DNA from: Spirosoma fluviale | GTDB lineage: Bacteria; Bacteroidota; Bacteroidia; Cytophagales; Spirosomataceae | DNA length: 64,000 bases | NCBI RefSeq assembly: GCF_900230225.1 | Contig: NZ_OCNH01000001.1 | Span: 62,001 to 126,000, forward strand | Direction of reading: 5' to 3' | Part shown: one piece after another, positions 34,998-43,181 of the stretch | Position numbering within the stretch: the stretch's first letter is position 1 | Layout: each line of letters opens with the position of its first letter | The notes under the pieces: generated by a model | Told to the model about the DNA's origin: nothing | The model's database searches: none | The model's input: the letters and a program-made list of their open reading frames with translations, nothing else | Program-made: the position numbers and the translations under genes

Positions 34998-35978
34998 ATG
35001 TTATATCCGCTTACATTCGAGACCATTTTCAAAGACAAAATCTGGGGAGGCCAGAAGATCAACACCATTCTGGAGAAAGACTTTTCGCCATTGCCCAACT
35101 GTGGTGAAACCTGGGAGGTTTCCGATGTTGAGGGTAATGTTTCCATTGTGGCGGAGGGCGCACTGAAAGGCAAATCCCTGCATGAACTGGTTGAACAGTA
35201 TAAAGGTGAACTGGTCGGCGAACATGTATATAACGCCTATGGCAACCGGTTTCCGCTGCTGGTCAAATTCATCGATGCCAATGATGATCTCTCTATCCAG
35301 GTACACCCCGACGACAAACTGGCTGCCGAACGCAAAAGCGGGTTTGGTAAAACTGAGATGTGGTACATCATGCAGGCCGACGAAGGAGCTAAGCTTAACT
35401 CAGGTTTCAATCGGGAAGTTACCAAAGACGAATATGTTAAAGCCGTAGCCGACAACACCATTCAGGACTTGCTCAACATTGAAACGGCACAACCCGGCGA
35501 TGTTTTTTTCCTGCCTGCCGGTCGGGTTCATTACATTGGTAAAGGTCTGCTGCTGGCCGAAATCCAGCAGACATCCGATACGACCTACCGCATTTATGAT
35601 TTCGACCGGGTTGATGCTACGACCGGCCAGAAGCGTGAACTACATACCGATCTGGCTGTCGATGCCATCAATTACAAGCATTACAACGACTATAAAACGC
35701 AGTATGACAAGAAGATTAACGAAAGCGTAAATGCTGTTACGAGCGATTATTTCGTAACGAACGTGCTCAATTTCAATCAGGAAGTTGAGCACGACTACAC
35801 GCATATCGACTCGTTCGTCATTCTGATCTGCGTAGCCGGTGCGCTCACCATCGAAGCGCCGGGGGGCTATTCTGTTTCGTTGAAAATGGGCCAGTGTGCT
35901 CTCATTCCGGCCTCGGTCGATACGGTTACGCTCGTGCCTGATGGCGACATGACAGTACTTGAAACCTATGTGCCCTAA
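34998..35978 (+). CDS. manA: Type I mannose-6-phosphate isomerase
   Basis: A 326-aa cupin-fold zinc enzyme that interconverts mannose-6-phosphate and fructose-6-phosphate. The N-terminus YPLTFETIFKDKIWGGQKI is typical. Zinc ligands are in LSIQVHPDDKLAAE (Gln and His at about residues 98-100) and in KTEMWYIMQADEGA (Glu). The second active-site strand is FFLPAGRVHYIGKGLLLAEIQQTSDTTYR-like sequence near residues 172-200, with the third His and the catalytic Arg. The C-terminal cupin half is present. It opens a run of sugar genes ending with the mutarotase at 36999. Confidence 0.92.
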   Translation: MLYPLTFETIFKDKIWGGQKINTILEKDFSPLPNCGETWEVSDVEGNVSIVAEGALKGKSLHELVEQYKGELVGEHVYNAYGNRFPLLVKFIDANDDLSIQVHPDDKLAAERKSGFGKTEMWYIMQADEGAKLNSGFNREVTKDEYVKAVADNTIQDLLNIETAQPGDVFFLPAGRVHYIGKGLLLAEIQQTSDTTYRIYDFDRVDATTGQKRELHTDLAVDAINYKHYNDYKTQYDKKINESVNAVTSDYFVTNVLNFNQEVEHDYTHIDSFVILICVAGALTIEAPGGYSVSLKMGQCALIPASVDTVTLVPDGDMTVLETYVP

Positions 35979-36002
35979 AGCAGAGATGTACTGAGTTGCC
36001 TG

Positions 36003-36055
36003 CCGGAGACGAAAGGAGAAATGACCGAAATATGTCTTTCTCCTTTCGTCTCCGG
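36003..36055. terminator. Intrinsic terminator after manA
   Basis: Perfect 19-bp arms at 36003-36021 and 36037-36055, followed by TGTTTTT on the plus strand, an ordinary intrinsic-terminator tail but with a very long stem. Confidence 0.85.
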
Positions 36056-36084
36056 TGTTTTTAGACCCGATAAATAGATAACCC

Positions 36085-36870
36085 ATGAATTTAAACCTGC
36101 ATGATAAAGTCATCATCGTTACCGGTGGTGCTAAGGGAATTGGCGAAGGAATCTCAAAAGTACTGGCCGCAGAAGGAGCCATTCCTGTAATTATTGGCCG
36201 TAATGAAGTTGATAACATGCATACGGTAGATGCCATTCGGGCTACGGGTGGGCAGGCGCATCAATTTGTAGCGGAACTGACCGAGCCATTGGCCTGCCAG
36301 CAGGCGGTTGAGCAGACGCTCGCTCAGTTTGGCCGGATCGATGGGCTGGTGAATAATGCCGGGGTGAACGACGGCGTAGGCCTTGAGCGCGGGTCTTACG
36401 AAGGGTTTATCGCGTCGCTGCACAAAAATCTGGTTCATTATTACCTCATGGCCCACCACGCATTGCCCGCGCTAAAAGAGTCGAAAGGAGCTATCGTCAA
36501 TATCGGGTCAAAAGTGGCCGAAACGGGCCAGGGCAACACCTCGGCTTATGCAGCATCCAATGGGGGACGTAGTGCGCTAACCCGCGAATGGGCCGTAGAA
36601 CTGCTGCCCTATGGTATCCGGGTCAACTGTGTGGTGGTAGCCGAAAGCTGGACGCCCCTGTACGCCAGCTGGATTAAAACCCTGCCCAACCCGGAAGAGA
36701 AGCTGAAACAGATTGTCTCCAAAATCCCACTGGAACACCGCATGACCACACCCGAAGAGCTGGGCAATGCCGTAGCGTTTCTGCTATCGGACAAATCGAG
36801 CCATACAACCGGGCAGTTGGTACACGTAGACGGTGGCTATACGCATCTGGACCGGGCCATTACGGATTAG
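36085..36870 (+). CDS. SDR-family sugar dehydrogenase with Lys-to-Asn change
   Basis: A 261-aa classical short-chain dehydrogenase. The cofactor site is VTGGAKGIGEGI at residues 12-23, and LVNNAGVNDG is the NNAG motif. The active-site Ser lies in VNIGSKVAE (about residue 142) and the Tyr at residue 155 in SAYAASNGG. The position four after this Tyr, normally the catalytic Lys, is Asn159 (codon AAT). The neighbouring mutarotase suggests a role as an L-fucose or similar deoxysugar dehydrogenase. Whether the Asn is a subfamily trait or a loss of activity cannot be told here. Confidence 0.88.
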   Translation: MNLNLHDKVIIVTGGAKGIGEGISKVLAAEGAIPVIIGRNEVDNMHTVDAIRATGGQAHQFVAELTEPLACQQAVEQTLAQFGRIDGLVNNAGVNDGVGLERGSYEGFIASLHKNLVHYYLMAHHALPALKESKGAIVNIGSKVAETGQGNTSAYAASNGGRSALTREWAVELLPYGIRVNCVVVAESWTPLYASWIKTLPNPEEKLKQIVSKIPLEHRMTTPEELGNAVAFLLSDKSSHTTGQLVHVDGGYTHLDRAITD

Positions 36871-36899
36871 TACGAAAATCTCAGAAAAGCTTAATTTAC

Positions 36900-36972
36900 C
36901 GATTTGGCTGAAGGGTGCTTCAAACGCCGTATCTCCAGAATATGGCATTTGAAGCACCCTTCAGCCAAATCG
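36900..36972. terminator. Perfect 25-bp hairpin between SDR and mutarotase genes
   Basis: Arms 36900-36924 and 36948-36972 pair perfectly. It lies 30 bp after the SDR stop and 26 bp before the mutarotase start on the same strand. Confidence 0.8.
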
Positions 36973-36998
36973 TTTCCTAAATCCAGTTTCAGACACGT

Positions 36999-37325
36999 AT
37001 GCGCTACTGCTTTGCCCTTGACCTGATCGACGACCCCGCCCGGATTGCCGAATACGAAGAATACCATAAACAGATCCGGCCCGAAATTGAAGCCAGCATC
37101 CGAGAGTCCGGTATTACCGAGATGGAAATTTACCGCATCGGCAACCGGCTGTTCATGATCATGGAAACGAACGAAACCTTTTCCTTCGAAGCCAAAGCCG
37201 CTTCCGATGCCGCAAACCCCAAAGTACAGGAGTGGGAAAACCTGATGTGGACCTACCAACAAGCCCTACCCATGGCCAAACCCGGCGAAAAATGGGTGCT
37301 CATGAAAGAGATTTTTAAAATGTGA
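36999..37325 (+). CDS. L-rhamnose/L-fucose mutarotase-like protein
   Basis: A 108-aa protein of the RhaM (DUF718) fold, a small dimeric enzyme that interconverts the alpha and beta anomers of a deoxysugar. The motifs are MRYCFALDLIDDPARIAEY with YHKQIRPEIEASIRESGI (His at about residue 24), ITEMEIYRIGNRLFMIMET, and the C-terminal VQEWENLMWTYQQALP, where the Trp-Glu pair is conserved. In Bacteroidota this type often sits with L-fucose catabolic dehydrogenases, and the SDR next door supports that; true rhamnose genes are absent here. Confidence 0.88.
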   Translation: MRYCFALDLIDDPARIAEYEEYHKQIRPEIEASIRESGITEMEIYRIGNRLFMIMETNETFSFEAKAASDAANPKVQEWENLMWTYQQALPMAKPGEKWVLMKEIFKM

Positions 37326-37498
37326 GTGTAAGGGCGGAAGTTTACTTCTGATGCGGATTGCACATGCTGACGCGGGTATTCACCCGTGCCAGCATGCAAC
37401 TGTAGTACCGACCGTCCCGGTCGGGTATAAATGCAGGACGTTTCTTCCTCATCCATTGTGCAATTCGCTCCAACATATAACAAATTTTTTTTGATGTA

Positions 37499-37566
37499 TA
37501 TGTAAAATAAACTTGACATTATGAAAAACGAACTTTACGTTTGGTATGTCAACTTAACTTTACATA
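37499..37566 (+). promoter_or_regulatory. Consensus promoter inside a 20-bp inverted repeat (likely XRE operator)
   Basis: TTG at 37513-37515, a 20-bp spacer and TACGTTTG at 37536-37543 form an exact Bacteroidota promoter, 26 bp before the membrane-protein start. It is bracketed by an imperfect inverted repeat, 37499-37518 and 37547-37566, matching at 17 of 20 positions. The left arm covers the TTG and the right arm covers the probable start site. This layout fits repression by the XRE protein of the same operon. Confidence 0.75.
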
Positions 37567-37569
37567 TCC

Positions 37570-38046
37570 ATGAAAACAAAGTGGCTTTTCCCGCATCGTT
37601 TCCGGCTGATCGGCTGGTTGATTTTTGTTCCGTTTACAGCTCTTGGTGTAGCTAATCTTTATGCTGATTTTAATCTTTTTGCTAGGCTAATCAGTAAAGA
37701 ATTTGGCGCACCTGTCATGAAGTCTACTGATGTAGTAAGTTATTCTTTTGGTTTTATGGATAATTTTACCGACGAAATAGCTGCCATTGGAGTTATTGTC
37801 GGTTTATTATTCATTGCTTTTTCGCGAGAGAAAATAGAAGATGAAATGATTAGCCAGTTACGACTCGAAGCCCTTCAATGGAGCGTGTATGCGAACTATA
37901 TTATTTTAACAATCGCCATCTTAACCGTTTATGAGGGTGCATTTTTAGATGTCATGATGTACAATATGTTCACTGTTTTGCTAGTCTTCATCATCCGGTT
38001 TCGCTGGCTCATCCATCGGAACAATACTAACCTGCTCGCTTTATGA
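37570..38046 (+). CDS. Four-helix membrane protein paired with XRE regulator
   Basis: A 158-aa integral membrane protein with hydrophobic segments at about residues 12-30, 70-85, 108-128 and 130-147. A conserved-looking loop is FGFMDNFTDEIAAIGVIVGLLF. No enzyme motif is present. Genes of this kind, coupled to a short YozG/YgzD-type regulator, occur in many Bacteroidota and Bacillota, where the role is poorly known. The end overlaps the XRE start by 4 bp. Base composition is more AT-rich than in the flanking genes. Confidence 0.82.
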   Translation: MKTKWLFPHRFRLIGWLIFVPFTALGVANLYADFNLFARLISKEFGAPVMKSTDVVSYSFGFMDNFTDEIAAIGVIVGLLFIAFSREKIEDEMISQLRLEALQWSVYANYIILTIAILTVYEGAFLDVMMYNMFTVLLVFIIRFRWLIHRNNTNLLAL

Positions 38047-38243
38047 AAAACCGACTGAAAGTAGAGCGGGCGGAGCATAACCTGTCGCAGGCCGATCTGG
38101 CCGACCGCATTGGCGTAAGTCGGCAAACGATCAACTCGATTGAAACGGGCCGCTATGTTCCCTCAACGATTCTGGCGCTGAAACTGGCGCAGGTGTTTAA
38201 CAAGGCTGTAGAGTATATCTTTACACTCGAAGAGACCGATTGA
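38043..38243 (+). CDS. XRE-family helix-turn-helix regulator
   Basis: A 66-aa single-domain regulator. The HTH spans about residues 16-40 (SQADLADRIGVSRQTINSIE), followed by TGRYVPSTILALKLAQVF and NKAVEYIFTLEE, the standard ending of the YgzD-like subgroup. It overlaps the membrane-protein gene by ATGA and is thus translationally coupled. It probably binds the inverted repeat at 37499-37566 and represses its own operon. Confidence 0.92.
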   Translation: MKNRLKVERAEHNLSQADLADRIGVSRQTINSIETGRYVPSTILALKLAQVFNKAVEYIFTLEETD

Positions 38244-38317
38244 TACGATGCCGAATCTGTATATCATGACCAGACACTTACACGATCAAACTTTGTGGAA
38301 TTATTTATTGAACAGCT

Positions 38318-38476
38318 ATGGAAACGCCAGATAAACAGGAGGATATTGCAAAAAAAGTAATGGATGGCTTTCGGCTGGCTCACAAACGGTTAGTTGAAAA
38401 GGCAAAGCGAGAAGATGATACCCTTGTCATCGAACGCGACGGCAAAATTCTCCACGTCAGAGCCCGCGATTTGTAG
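38318..38476 (+). CDS. Small hypothetical protein, 52 aa
   Basis: A short frame beginning METPDKQEDIAKKV and ending LHVRARDL. It is strongly charged: a helix (residues 7-32, with VMDGFRLAHKRLVEKAK) followed by a short strand pair (DTLVIERDGKILHV). The codon pattern is like that of real genes and it ends 36 bp before a good terminator (38512-38536). The shape resembles small antitoxin-like or accessory proteins of Cytophagales, but no family can be named with confidence. Confidence 0.65.
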   Translation: METPDKQEDIAKKVMDGFRLAHKRLVEKAKREDDTLVIERDGKILHVRARDL

Positions 38477-38511
38477 AGAACCTCACGTACATACTTGACC
38501 ATACGAATTTG

Positions 38512-38536
38512 AAACGCCTGCATTAGCCAGGCGTTT
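38512..38536 (+). terminator. Intrinsic terminator
   Basis: A 9-bp GC-rich stem (AAACGCCTG with CAGGCGTTT, loop 7 nt) followed by a T-run, after the 52-aa gene. It supports transcription of that gene. Confidence 0.8.
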
Positions 38537-38566
38537 TTTGTTGGTCGCCGGTGTCATGCATATCGC

Positions 38567-38574
38567 TATCTTTA
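38567..38574 (+). promoter_or_regulatory. Possible -7 element for the CocE gene
   Basis: TATCTTTA differs from TAnnTTTG at one position and lies 28 bp before the start. A TTG lies 23 bp upstream (38541-38543), slightly wide. Confidence 0.35.
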
Positions 38575-38602
38575 CGACTATCAACTCCATTAATACCTGT
38601 CT

Positions 38603-40531
38603 ATGAAACATTGGCTTTACGCGCTGCTTTTAATTGCGTTCATCCGTCCCGCACACGCTCAGCAAACCTCAACTGGCAACTTCGTTCGCGATAACTACCA
38701 GAAATTCGAGTACAAAATCCCGATGCGCGACGGCACGAAATTACACACCGCTGTGTATGTCCCGAAAGATGCCTCGGCAACAACGAAATACCCGTTCATG
38801 ATGCAGCGCACGTGCTATAGCGTGGCTCCATACGGTGCCGATGCCTACCCCGCGCAGGTGGGCCCGTCGGCAACGCTCATGCGCGAGAAGTTTATTTTTG
38901 TCTATCAGGATGTGCGGGGACGCTGGGCATCGGAAGGAACCTGGACCAACATGACACCCAATCTGCCCGACCCTCCGGCATCTCCCAAAAAAGGGGGTAA
39001 GAAAGGGCAGTCAACCGTTTCTACTGCTGGCTCGCCCGATGAAAGTTCCGATACCTACGACACCATTGAGTGGCTCCTCAAAAATGTGCCCAATAATACC
39101 GGTCGGGTAGGGCAGTGGGGTATCAGCTATCCGGGGTTCTACACGGCTGCGTCGCTACCCGATGCTCACCCCGCGCTAAAAGCGGCATCGCCACAAGCTC
39201 CCGTTTCTGACTTTTTCTTCGACGATTTCCACCACAATGGCGCTTTCATTCAGGCCTATCTGTTTACGTTTCCTGTCTTCGGCGTGCAGCACCCCGAGCC
39301 AACAACGAAGCCCTGGTACAACGATCAGATGATTCAAACGGGAACCAAGGACGGTTTCCAGTGGCAGTATGATTTGGGGCCACTGAAAAACGCGGACAAA
39401 TACTACAAGGATAACTTTTACTGGCAGGAAACCGTCAACCACCCCAACTACGACGACTTCTGGCAGAAACGAAGCATTCTGCCGCACCTGAAAAACGTTC
39501 GTCCGGCCGTTATGACGGTGGGCGGCTGGTTCGATGCCGAAGATTTGTACGGGCCGCTGAACGTGTACAAAACGATTGAGAAGAACAGCCCCGGTGCCTA
39601 CAACACGCTGGTGATGGGGCCGTTCGGGCATGGCCGGTGGTCGCGCGAGACGGGACATACACTGCACAGCAACGTCTATTTTGGCGACAGTGTCGCTACG
39701 TTCTACCAGCGAAATATTGAAGCTAAATTCTTCACGCACTTCCTGAAAGGGGCGGGCGATGGCAAAAGCGGTCTTCCGGAAGCCTACCTGTTCAATACCG
39801 GCCGCAACGAGTGGAAAACATTCGATAAATGGCCCGTGGCCGATGCTGCCACAAAGCAATTCTTCCTGATGTCGGATGGAAATCTGGCTACCAACCGAGC
39901 CATGGAGACTTCGAACAAGCTGTTTTCGGAGTTCATTAGTGACCCCAAGAAACCCGTTCCATACACCGAAGATATTACCACAACCCAGGGCTTTACGCCG
40001 TTCAATTACATGTCGGAAGATCAGCGTTTTGCGGGTCGTCGGCCGGATGTGCTTACCTTCCAGACGGAGGTACTGACCGAGGACTTAACATTGGGTGGTG
40101 AGATTATGGCCAAACTCAAAGTGAGCACGACGGGTACCGATGCTGACTGGGTCGTCAAACTCATTGACGTGTACCCGCCCGATGAGCCGAATCATCCGTA
40201 TATGCCCAACCGGAACATTACCCTGGGGAATTATCAGCAGATGGTACGGTCGGAGGCAATGCGCGGACGGTTTCGTAACTCCTTCGAGAAGCCGGAGCCG
40301 TTCAAACCCGGCGAGGTAACGGATGTGAACTTCCGGTTACAGGATGTGCTGCACACGTTCAAAAAAGGCCACCGGGTCATGATTCAGGTGCAGAGTACGT
40401 GGTTCCCGCTCATCGACCGGAATCCGCAGAAATATGTGGAGAATATCTACAAAGCCGATGCCGCCGATTTCCAGAAAGCCACGCACCGGGTGTACGATAA
40501 TTCAGTGATCGAATTACAGGTACTGAAGTAA
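38603..40531 (+). CDS. CocE/NonD-family serine hydrolase, exported
   Basis: A 642-aa alpha/beta hydrolase related to cocaine esterase and X-Pro dipeptidyl peptidases. The signal peptide is MKHWLYALLLIAFIRPAHAQ. The nucleophile Ser is in GQWGISYPGFYTA at about residue 175. The catalytic Asp is probably in VGGWFDAEDLYGP near residue 312 and the His in MGPFGHGRWS near 348. The C-terminal jelly-roll domain (X-Pro C-term) begins LTFQTEVLTEDLTLGGE and contains RFRNSFEKPEPFKPGEV. An insertion of Lys/Gly/Ser/Pro (about residues 130-150) interrupts the early cap. It may cleave peptide or alpha-amino ester substrates in the periplasm. Confidence 0.92.
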   Translation: MKHWLYALLLIAFIRPAHAQQTSTGNFVRDNYQKFEYKIPMRDGTKLHTAVYVPKDASATTKYPFMMQRTCYSVAPYGADAYPAQVGPSATLMREKFIFVYQDVRGRWASEGTWTNMTPNLPDPPASPKKGGKKGQSTVSTAGSPDESSDTYDTIEWLLKNVPNNTGRVGQWGISYPGFYTAASLPDAHPALKAASPQAPVSDFFFDDFHHNGAFIQAYLFTFPVFGVQHPEPTTKPWYNDQMIQTGTKDGFQWQYDLGPLKNADKYYKDNFYWQETVNHPNYDDFWQKRSILPHLKNVRPAVMTVGGWFDAEDLYGPLNVYKTIEKNSPGAYNTLVMGPFGHGRWSRETGHTLHSNVYFGDSVATFYQRNIEAKFFTHFLKGAGDGKSGLPEAYLFNTGRNEWKTFDKWPVADAATKQFFLMSDGNLATNRAMETSNKLFSEFISDPKKPVPYTEDITTTQGFTPFNYMSEDQRFAGRRPDVLTFQTEVLTEDLTLGGEIMAKLKVSTTGTDADWVVKLIDVYPPDEPNHPYMPNRNITLGNYQQMVRSEAMRGRFRNSFEKPEPFKPGEVTDVNFRLQDVLHTFKKGHRVMIQVQSTWFPLIDRNPQKYVENIYKADAADFQKATHRVYDNSVIELQVLK

Positions 40532-40562
40532 AGACAAAACACGAGTTATTCCGTTATATACA

Positions 40563-40590
40563 AACGCCGGTTCTGTGCAGAACCGGCGTT
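40563..40590. terminator. GC-rich hairpin after the CocE gene
   Basis: A 13-bp perfect stem (40563-40575 with 40578-40590) and a 2-nt centre, ending 25 bp before the DUF427 start. Confidence 0.75.
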
Positions 40591-40615
40591 ACATCCTTTT
40601 AAACCTTACTGACTC

Positions 40616-40897
40616 ATGAAAGCTATCTGGAACGGCGAAACCATCGCCGAAAGTAACGATACGGTCGTTGTTGAAAATAACCACTACTTCCCGAAAGATT
40701 CGGTCAAAGCGAAATTTCTGGTCGATAGTGACACGCATACTACCTGTCCCTGGAAAGGACTGGCGTCGTATTACAGCCTGACCGTGGATGGGAAAACTAA
40801 CCCGGATGCGGCCTGGTATTATCCCGAGCCAAAGCCAGCCGCCAGCCAGATTCAAAACCGGGTTGCTTTCTGGAAAGGCGTTCAGATCGTCGAATGA
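40616..40897 (+). CDS. DUF427 domain protein
   Basis: A 93-aa protein covering one complete DUF427 domain: AIWNGETIAESNDTVVVENNHYFP, then TTCPWKGLASYYSLTVDGK and DAAWYYPEPKPAASQIQNRVAFW. The family fold is a small beta-barrel, and the CPWKG...Y pattern with its conserved Cys and Trp is diagnostic. Its function is not established. It overlaps the ABC ATPase start by 4 bp, so it is translated with the osmolyte transporter genes. Confidence 0.9.
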   Translation: MKAIWNGETIAESNDTVVVENNHYFPKDSVKAKFLVDSDTHTTCPWKGLASYYSLTVDGKTNPDAAWYYPEPKPAASQIQNRVAFWKGVQIVE

Positions 40898-41628
40898 TTG
40901 AAGTTCGGCAATTAACCAAACGCTTTGAGTCGCATACGGCGGTTAACGACGTGTCGCTGACGGTTGCGCCGGGCGAAACGCTGGTGTTGCTCGGAACAAG
41001 CGGATGCGGCAAAACCACAACGCTCAAGATGATCAATCGCCTGATTGAGCCCACAAGCGGCTTAATTAGCGTCGATGGTATTGATGTGCGGCAGCAGCCG
41101 GGGCCGGAGTTGCGTCGGCGTATCGGCTACGTCATTCAGGATGGTGGCCTGTTTCCCCATTACACCGTTGCCGATGCCATTGCTACGGTGCCTAAATTAC
41201 TGGATTGGGATACGATCCGAATTCAGGACCGCACCCGCGAACTGATGGAGAAGCTTCAACTGCCCGTTTCACTCCTCAATAGATACCCGGCTGAACTGAG
41301 TGGCGGACAGCGCCAACGGGTGGGGCTGGCACGGGCGTTGGCCGTCAATCCGCCCGTCGTGTTGATGGATGAACCCTTCGGCGCCCTCGACCCATTTACC
41401 CGAAAACACGTTCGGCGGGAGTTATTCGGGCTGAATGAACTCCGCGAAACTACGGTGGTGCTGGTTACGCACGATGTCAGCGAAGCCCTCGAACTTGCCG
41501 ACCGCATTGCCCTGATGGATAAAGGGCAGATTGTGCAGATTGGCCCGCCGGATGAATTGCTCAATAACCCCGCTACTGATTTTGTACGGGACTTTCTGGA
41601 CGACAAACCCCACCGGCTGAATGACTGA
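40894..41628 (+). CDS. ABC transporter ATPase, OpuCA/ProV type
   Basis: A 244-aa ATPase for import of quaternary amines or other osmoprotectants. Walker A is LLGTSGCGKTTTLKM at about residues 33-47, the signature is LSGGQRQRVGLARAL at about 134-148, Walker B is VVLMDEPFGALDP at about 155-167, followed by the switch His in VLVTHDVSEAL. It lacks the C-terminal CBS domains found in many OpuCA proteins, so regulation by ionic strength through CBS is unlikely. The stop overlaps the permease gene by 8 bp. Confidence 0.94.
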   Translation: MIEVRQLTKRFESHTAVNDVSLTVAPGETLVLLGTSGCGKTTTLKMINRLIEPTSGLISVDGIDVRQQPGPELRRRIGYVIQDGGLFPHYTVADAIATVPKLLDWDTIRIQDRTRELMEKLQLPVSLLNRYPAELSGGQRQRVGLARALAVNPPVVLMDEPFGALDPFTRKHVRRELFGLNELRETTVVLVTHDVSEALELADRIALMDKGQIVQIGPPDELLNNPATDFVRDFLDDKPHRLND

Positions 41629-43180
41629 CTTTTTTGCCTTTGTCCGCGACCACGCCGATAAGTTACTGGAGCAAACGCTGACCCACATCGGGCTAACGTT
41701 CGTTTCGCTATTACTGGCGTTGCTGATTGGTGTGCCGCTTGGGATTTTTATCGCCCGAAAAACCCGGCTGGCAAACGGTGTGCTGGGCGTTGCGGGTGTA
41801 TTGCAGACAGTGCCGAGTGTAGCCTTGCTGGGTTTCCTGATTCCACTGTTGGGCATTGGTGTTGGCCCGGCGCTGGTGGCGTTGTTCCTGTATGCGCTGC
41901 TGCCCATTATTCGCAACACGTTTGTAGGAATTACCGAAGTTAGCCCGTTGATAAAGGAAGCGGCCCGTGGTGTGGGCATGACCCAAAACCAGATTTTGAC
42001 AAAAGTTGAATTACCACTGGCGTTGCCGGTCATCTTTGCCGGCATCCGGACGGCAACGGTGATCAACGTAGGTGTTGCCACGCTGGCGGCCTATGTAGCA
42101 GCTGGTGGGCTGGGCGAGTTTATCTTTAGTGGTATTGCCCTCAGTAACGTCAATATGATGCTGTCCGGCGCTATTCCGGCTGCTTTACTAGCCATTTGTT
42201 TTGATTTCGGACTGGCGCGTTTGCAACAGTTATCCGGGAAAAAGATGCGCGTTGGGGCGTTGGCGTTTGTGGTGCTGGTTCCGTTTTTGTCGGCGTTTTA
42301 TCTGGTTCCGGGTCGTCAGGATAAGCTTGTGGCGGGTTTTGCGCACGAATTTTACGGTCGTGCCGATGGCTATCCGGGTTTGCAGAAAACGTACGGGCTG
42401 CAACTACGCCCCCGGCTCATCGACCAGAATCTGATGTACGAAGCCATTCATCGAAATCAGGTCGACATCATCAGCGGCTACTCGACCGATGGCCGCATCA
42501 ACGCCTTCAACCTGCTGGTTCTGGCCGATCCTAAACACGCTTTTCCGCCCTACGATGCGGCTCCGGTCGTTCGGCAGGCCGCCCTCGACCGGCACCCCGA
42601 CCTGGGGCTAACGCTGAATTTACTAGCGGGTAAGCTGACCGATTCGGTAATGACAGCGCTGAACTACCGGGTCGATTTTAAGAAAGAAGCACCGGAAAAT
42701 GTAGCGAGAGATTTTTTACGCCAATCAGGCTTATATAAAATGCCCGCACCCGGCAATCGAACCGAAACCGTTGTGATGGGGTCTAAAGTATTTACGGAGC
42801 AGTACATTCTGGCAGAGATTTACCGGCAGTTGATCGAAGGCCAGACGCAGCTTCGGCTGGTGACCAAAACGGGCCTCGGCGGTACGCAAATTTGTTTCGA
42901 CGCTCTCCGCACCGGGGCCATTGACTTCTATCCGGAATACACCGGAACGGGCTTGCTGGTTGTTTTACAGCCAACTGCGGCTGTATTAAAAACAGTACCA
43001 ATGCAATCCGATTCAGTCTATCAGTTCTGCCGAACGCAGTTTCAGAAAAAATACCAACTAACCTGGTTGAAGCCGCTGGGATTCAACAACAGCTATTGCC
43101 TGATGATGCGACGGGGACAGGCCCGACAAGCAGGCATTCAGTCGATTGGCGATTTAGTGACATACCTTGGCAAAAACTGA
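41621..43180 (+). CDS. Fused permease and substrate-binding protein, OpuCB-OpuCC type
   Basis: A 519-aa fusion. Residues 15-210 are an ABC permease with about six membrane helices and the EAA-like loop ITEVSPLIKEAARGVGMTQ at about residue 105. Residues about 235-519 are a type II osmoprotectant-binding domain (VAGFAHEFYGRADGYPGL, TVVMGSKVFTEQYILAEIYRQL, FYPEYTGTGLLVVL). A further membrane helix (VGALAFVVLVPFLSAFYLVP) tethers the domain on the outer face. Together with the ATPase this makes a complete two-gene importer. Which osmolyte is bound (betaine, carnitine, choline) cannot be decided without the aromatic-cage residues being modelled. Confidence 0.93.
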   Translation: MTDFFAFVRDHADKLLEQTLTHIGLTFVSLLLALLIGVPLGIFIARKTRLANGVLGVAGVLQTVPSVALLGFLIPLLGIGVGPALVALFLYALLPIIRNTFVGITEVSPLIKEAARGVGMTQNQILTKVELPLALPVIFAGIRTATVINVGVATLAAYVAAGGLGEFIFSGIALSNVNMMLSGAIPAALLAICFDFGLARLQQLSGKKMRVGALAFVVLVPFLSAFYLVPGRQDKLVAGFAHEFYGRADGYPGLQKTYGLQLRPRLIDQNLMYEAIHRNQVDIISGYSTDGRINAFNLLVLADPKHAFPPYDAAPVVRQAALDRHPDLGLTLNLLAGKLTDSVMTALNYRVDFKKEAPENVARDFLRQSGLYKMPAPGNRTETVVMGSKVFTEQYILAEIYRQLIEGQTQLRLVTKTGLGGTQICFDALRTGAIDFYPEYTGTGLLVVLQPTAAVLKTVPMQSDSVYQFCRTQFQKKYQLTWLKPLGFNNSYCLMMRRGQARQAGIQSIGDLVTYLGKN

Positions 43181-43181
43181 C

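Noticed and set aside
35640-36236. A 198-codon frame antisense to manA and the SDR gene
   Set aside because: Spans the terminator between two real genes and has no recognisable domain.
39176-39859. A 227-codon frame antisense to the CocE gene
   Set aside because: Fully inside a conserved enzyme gene, no family match, no regulatory signals.
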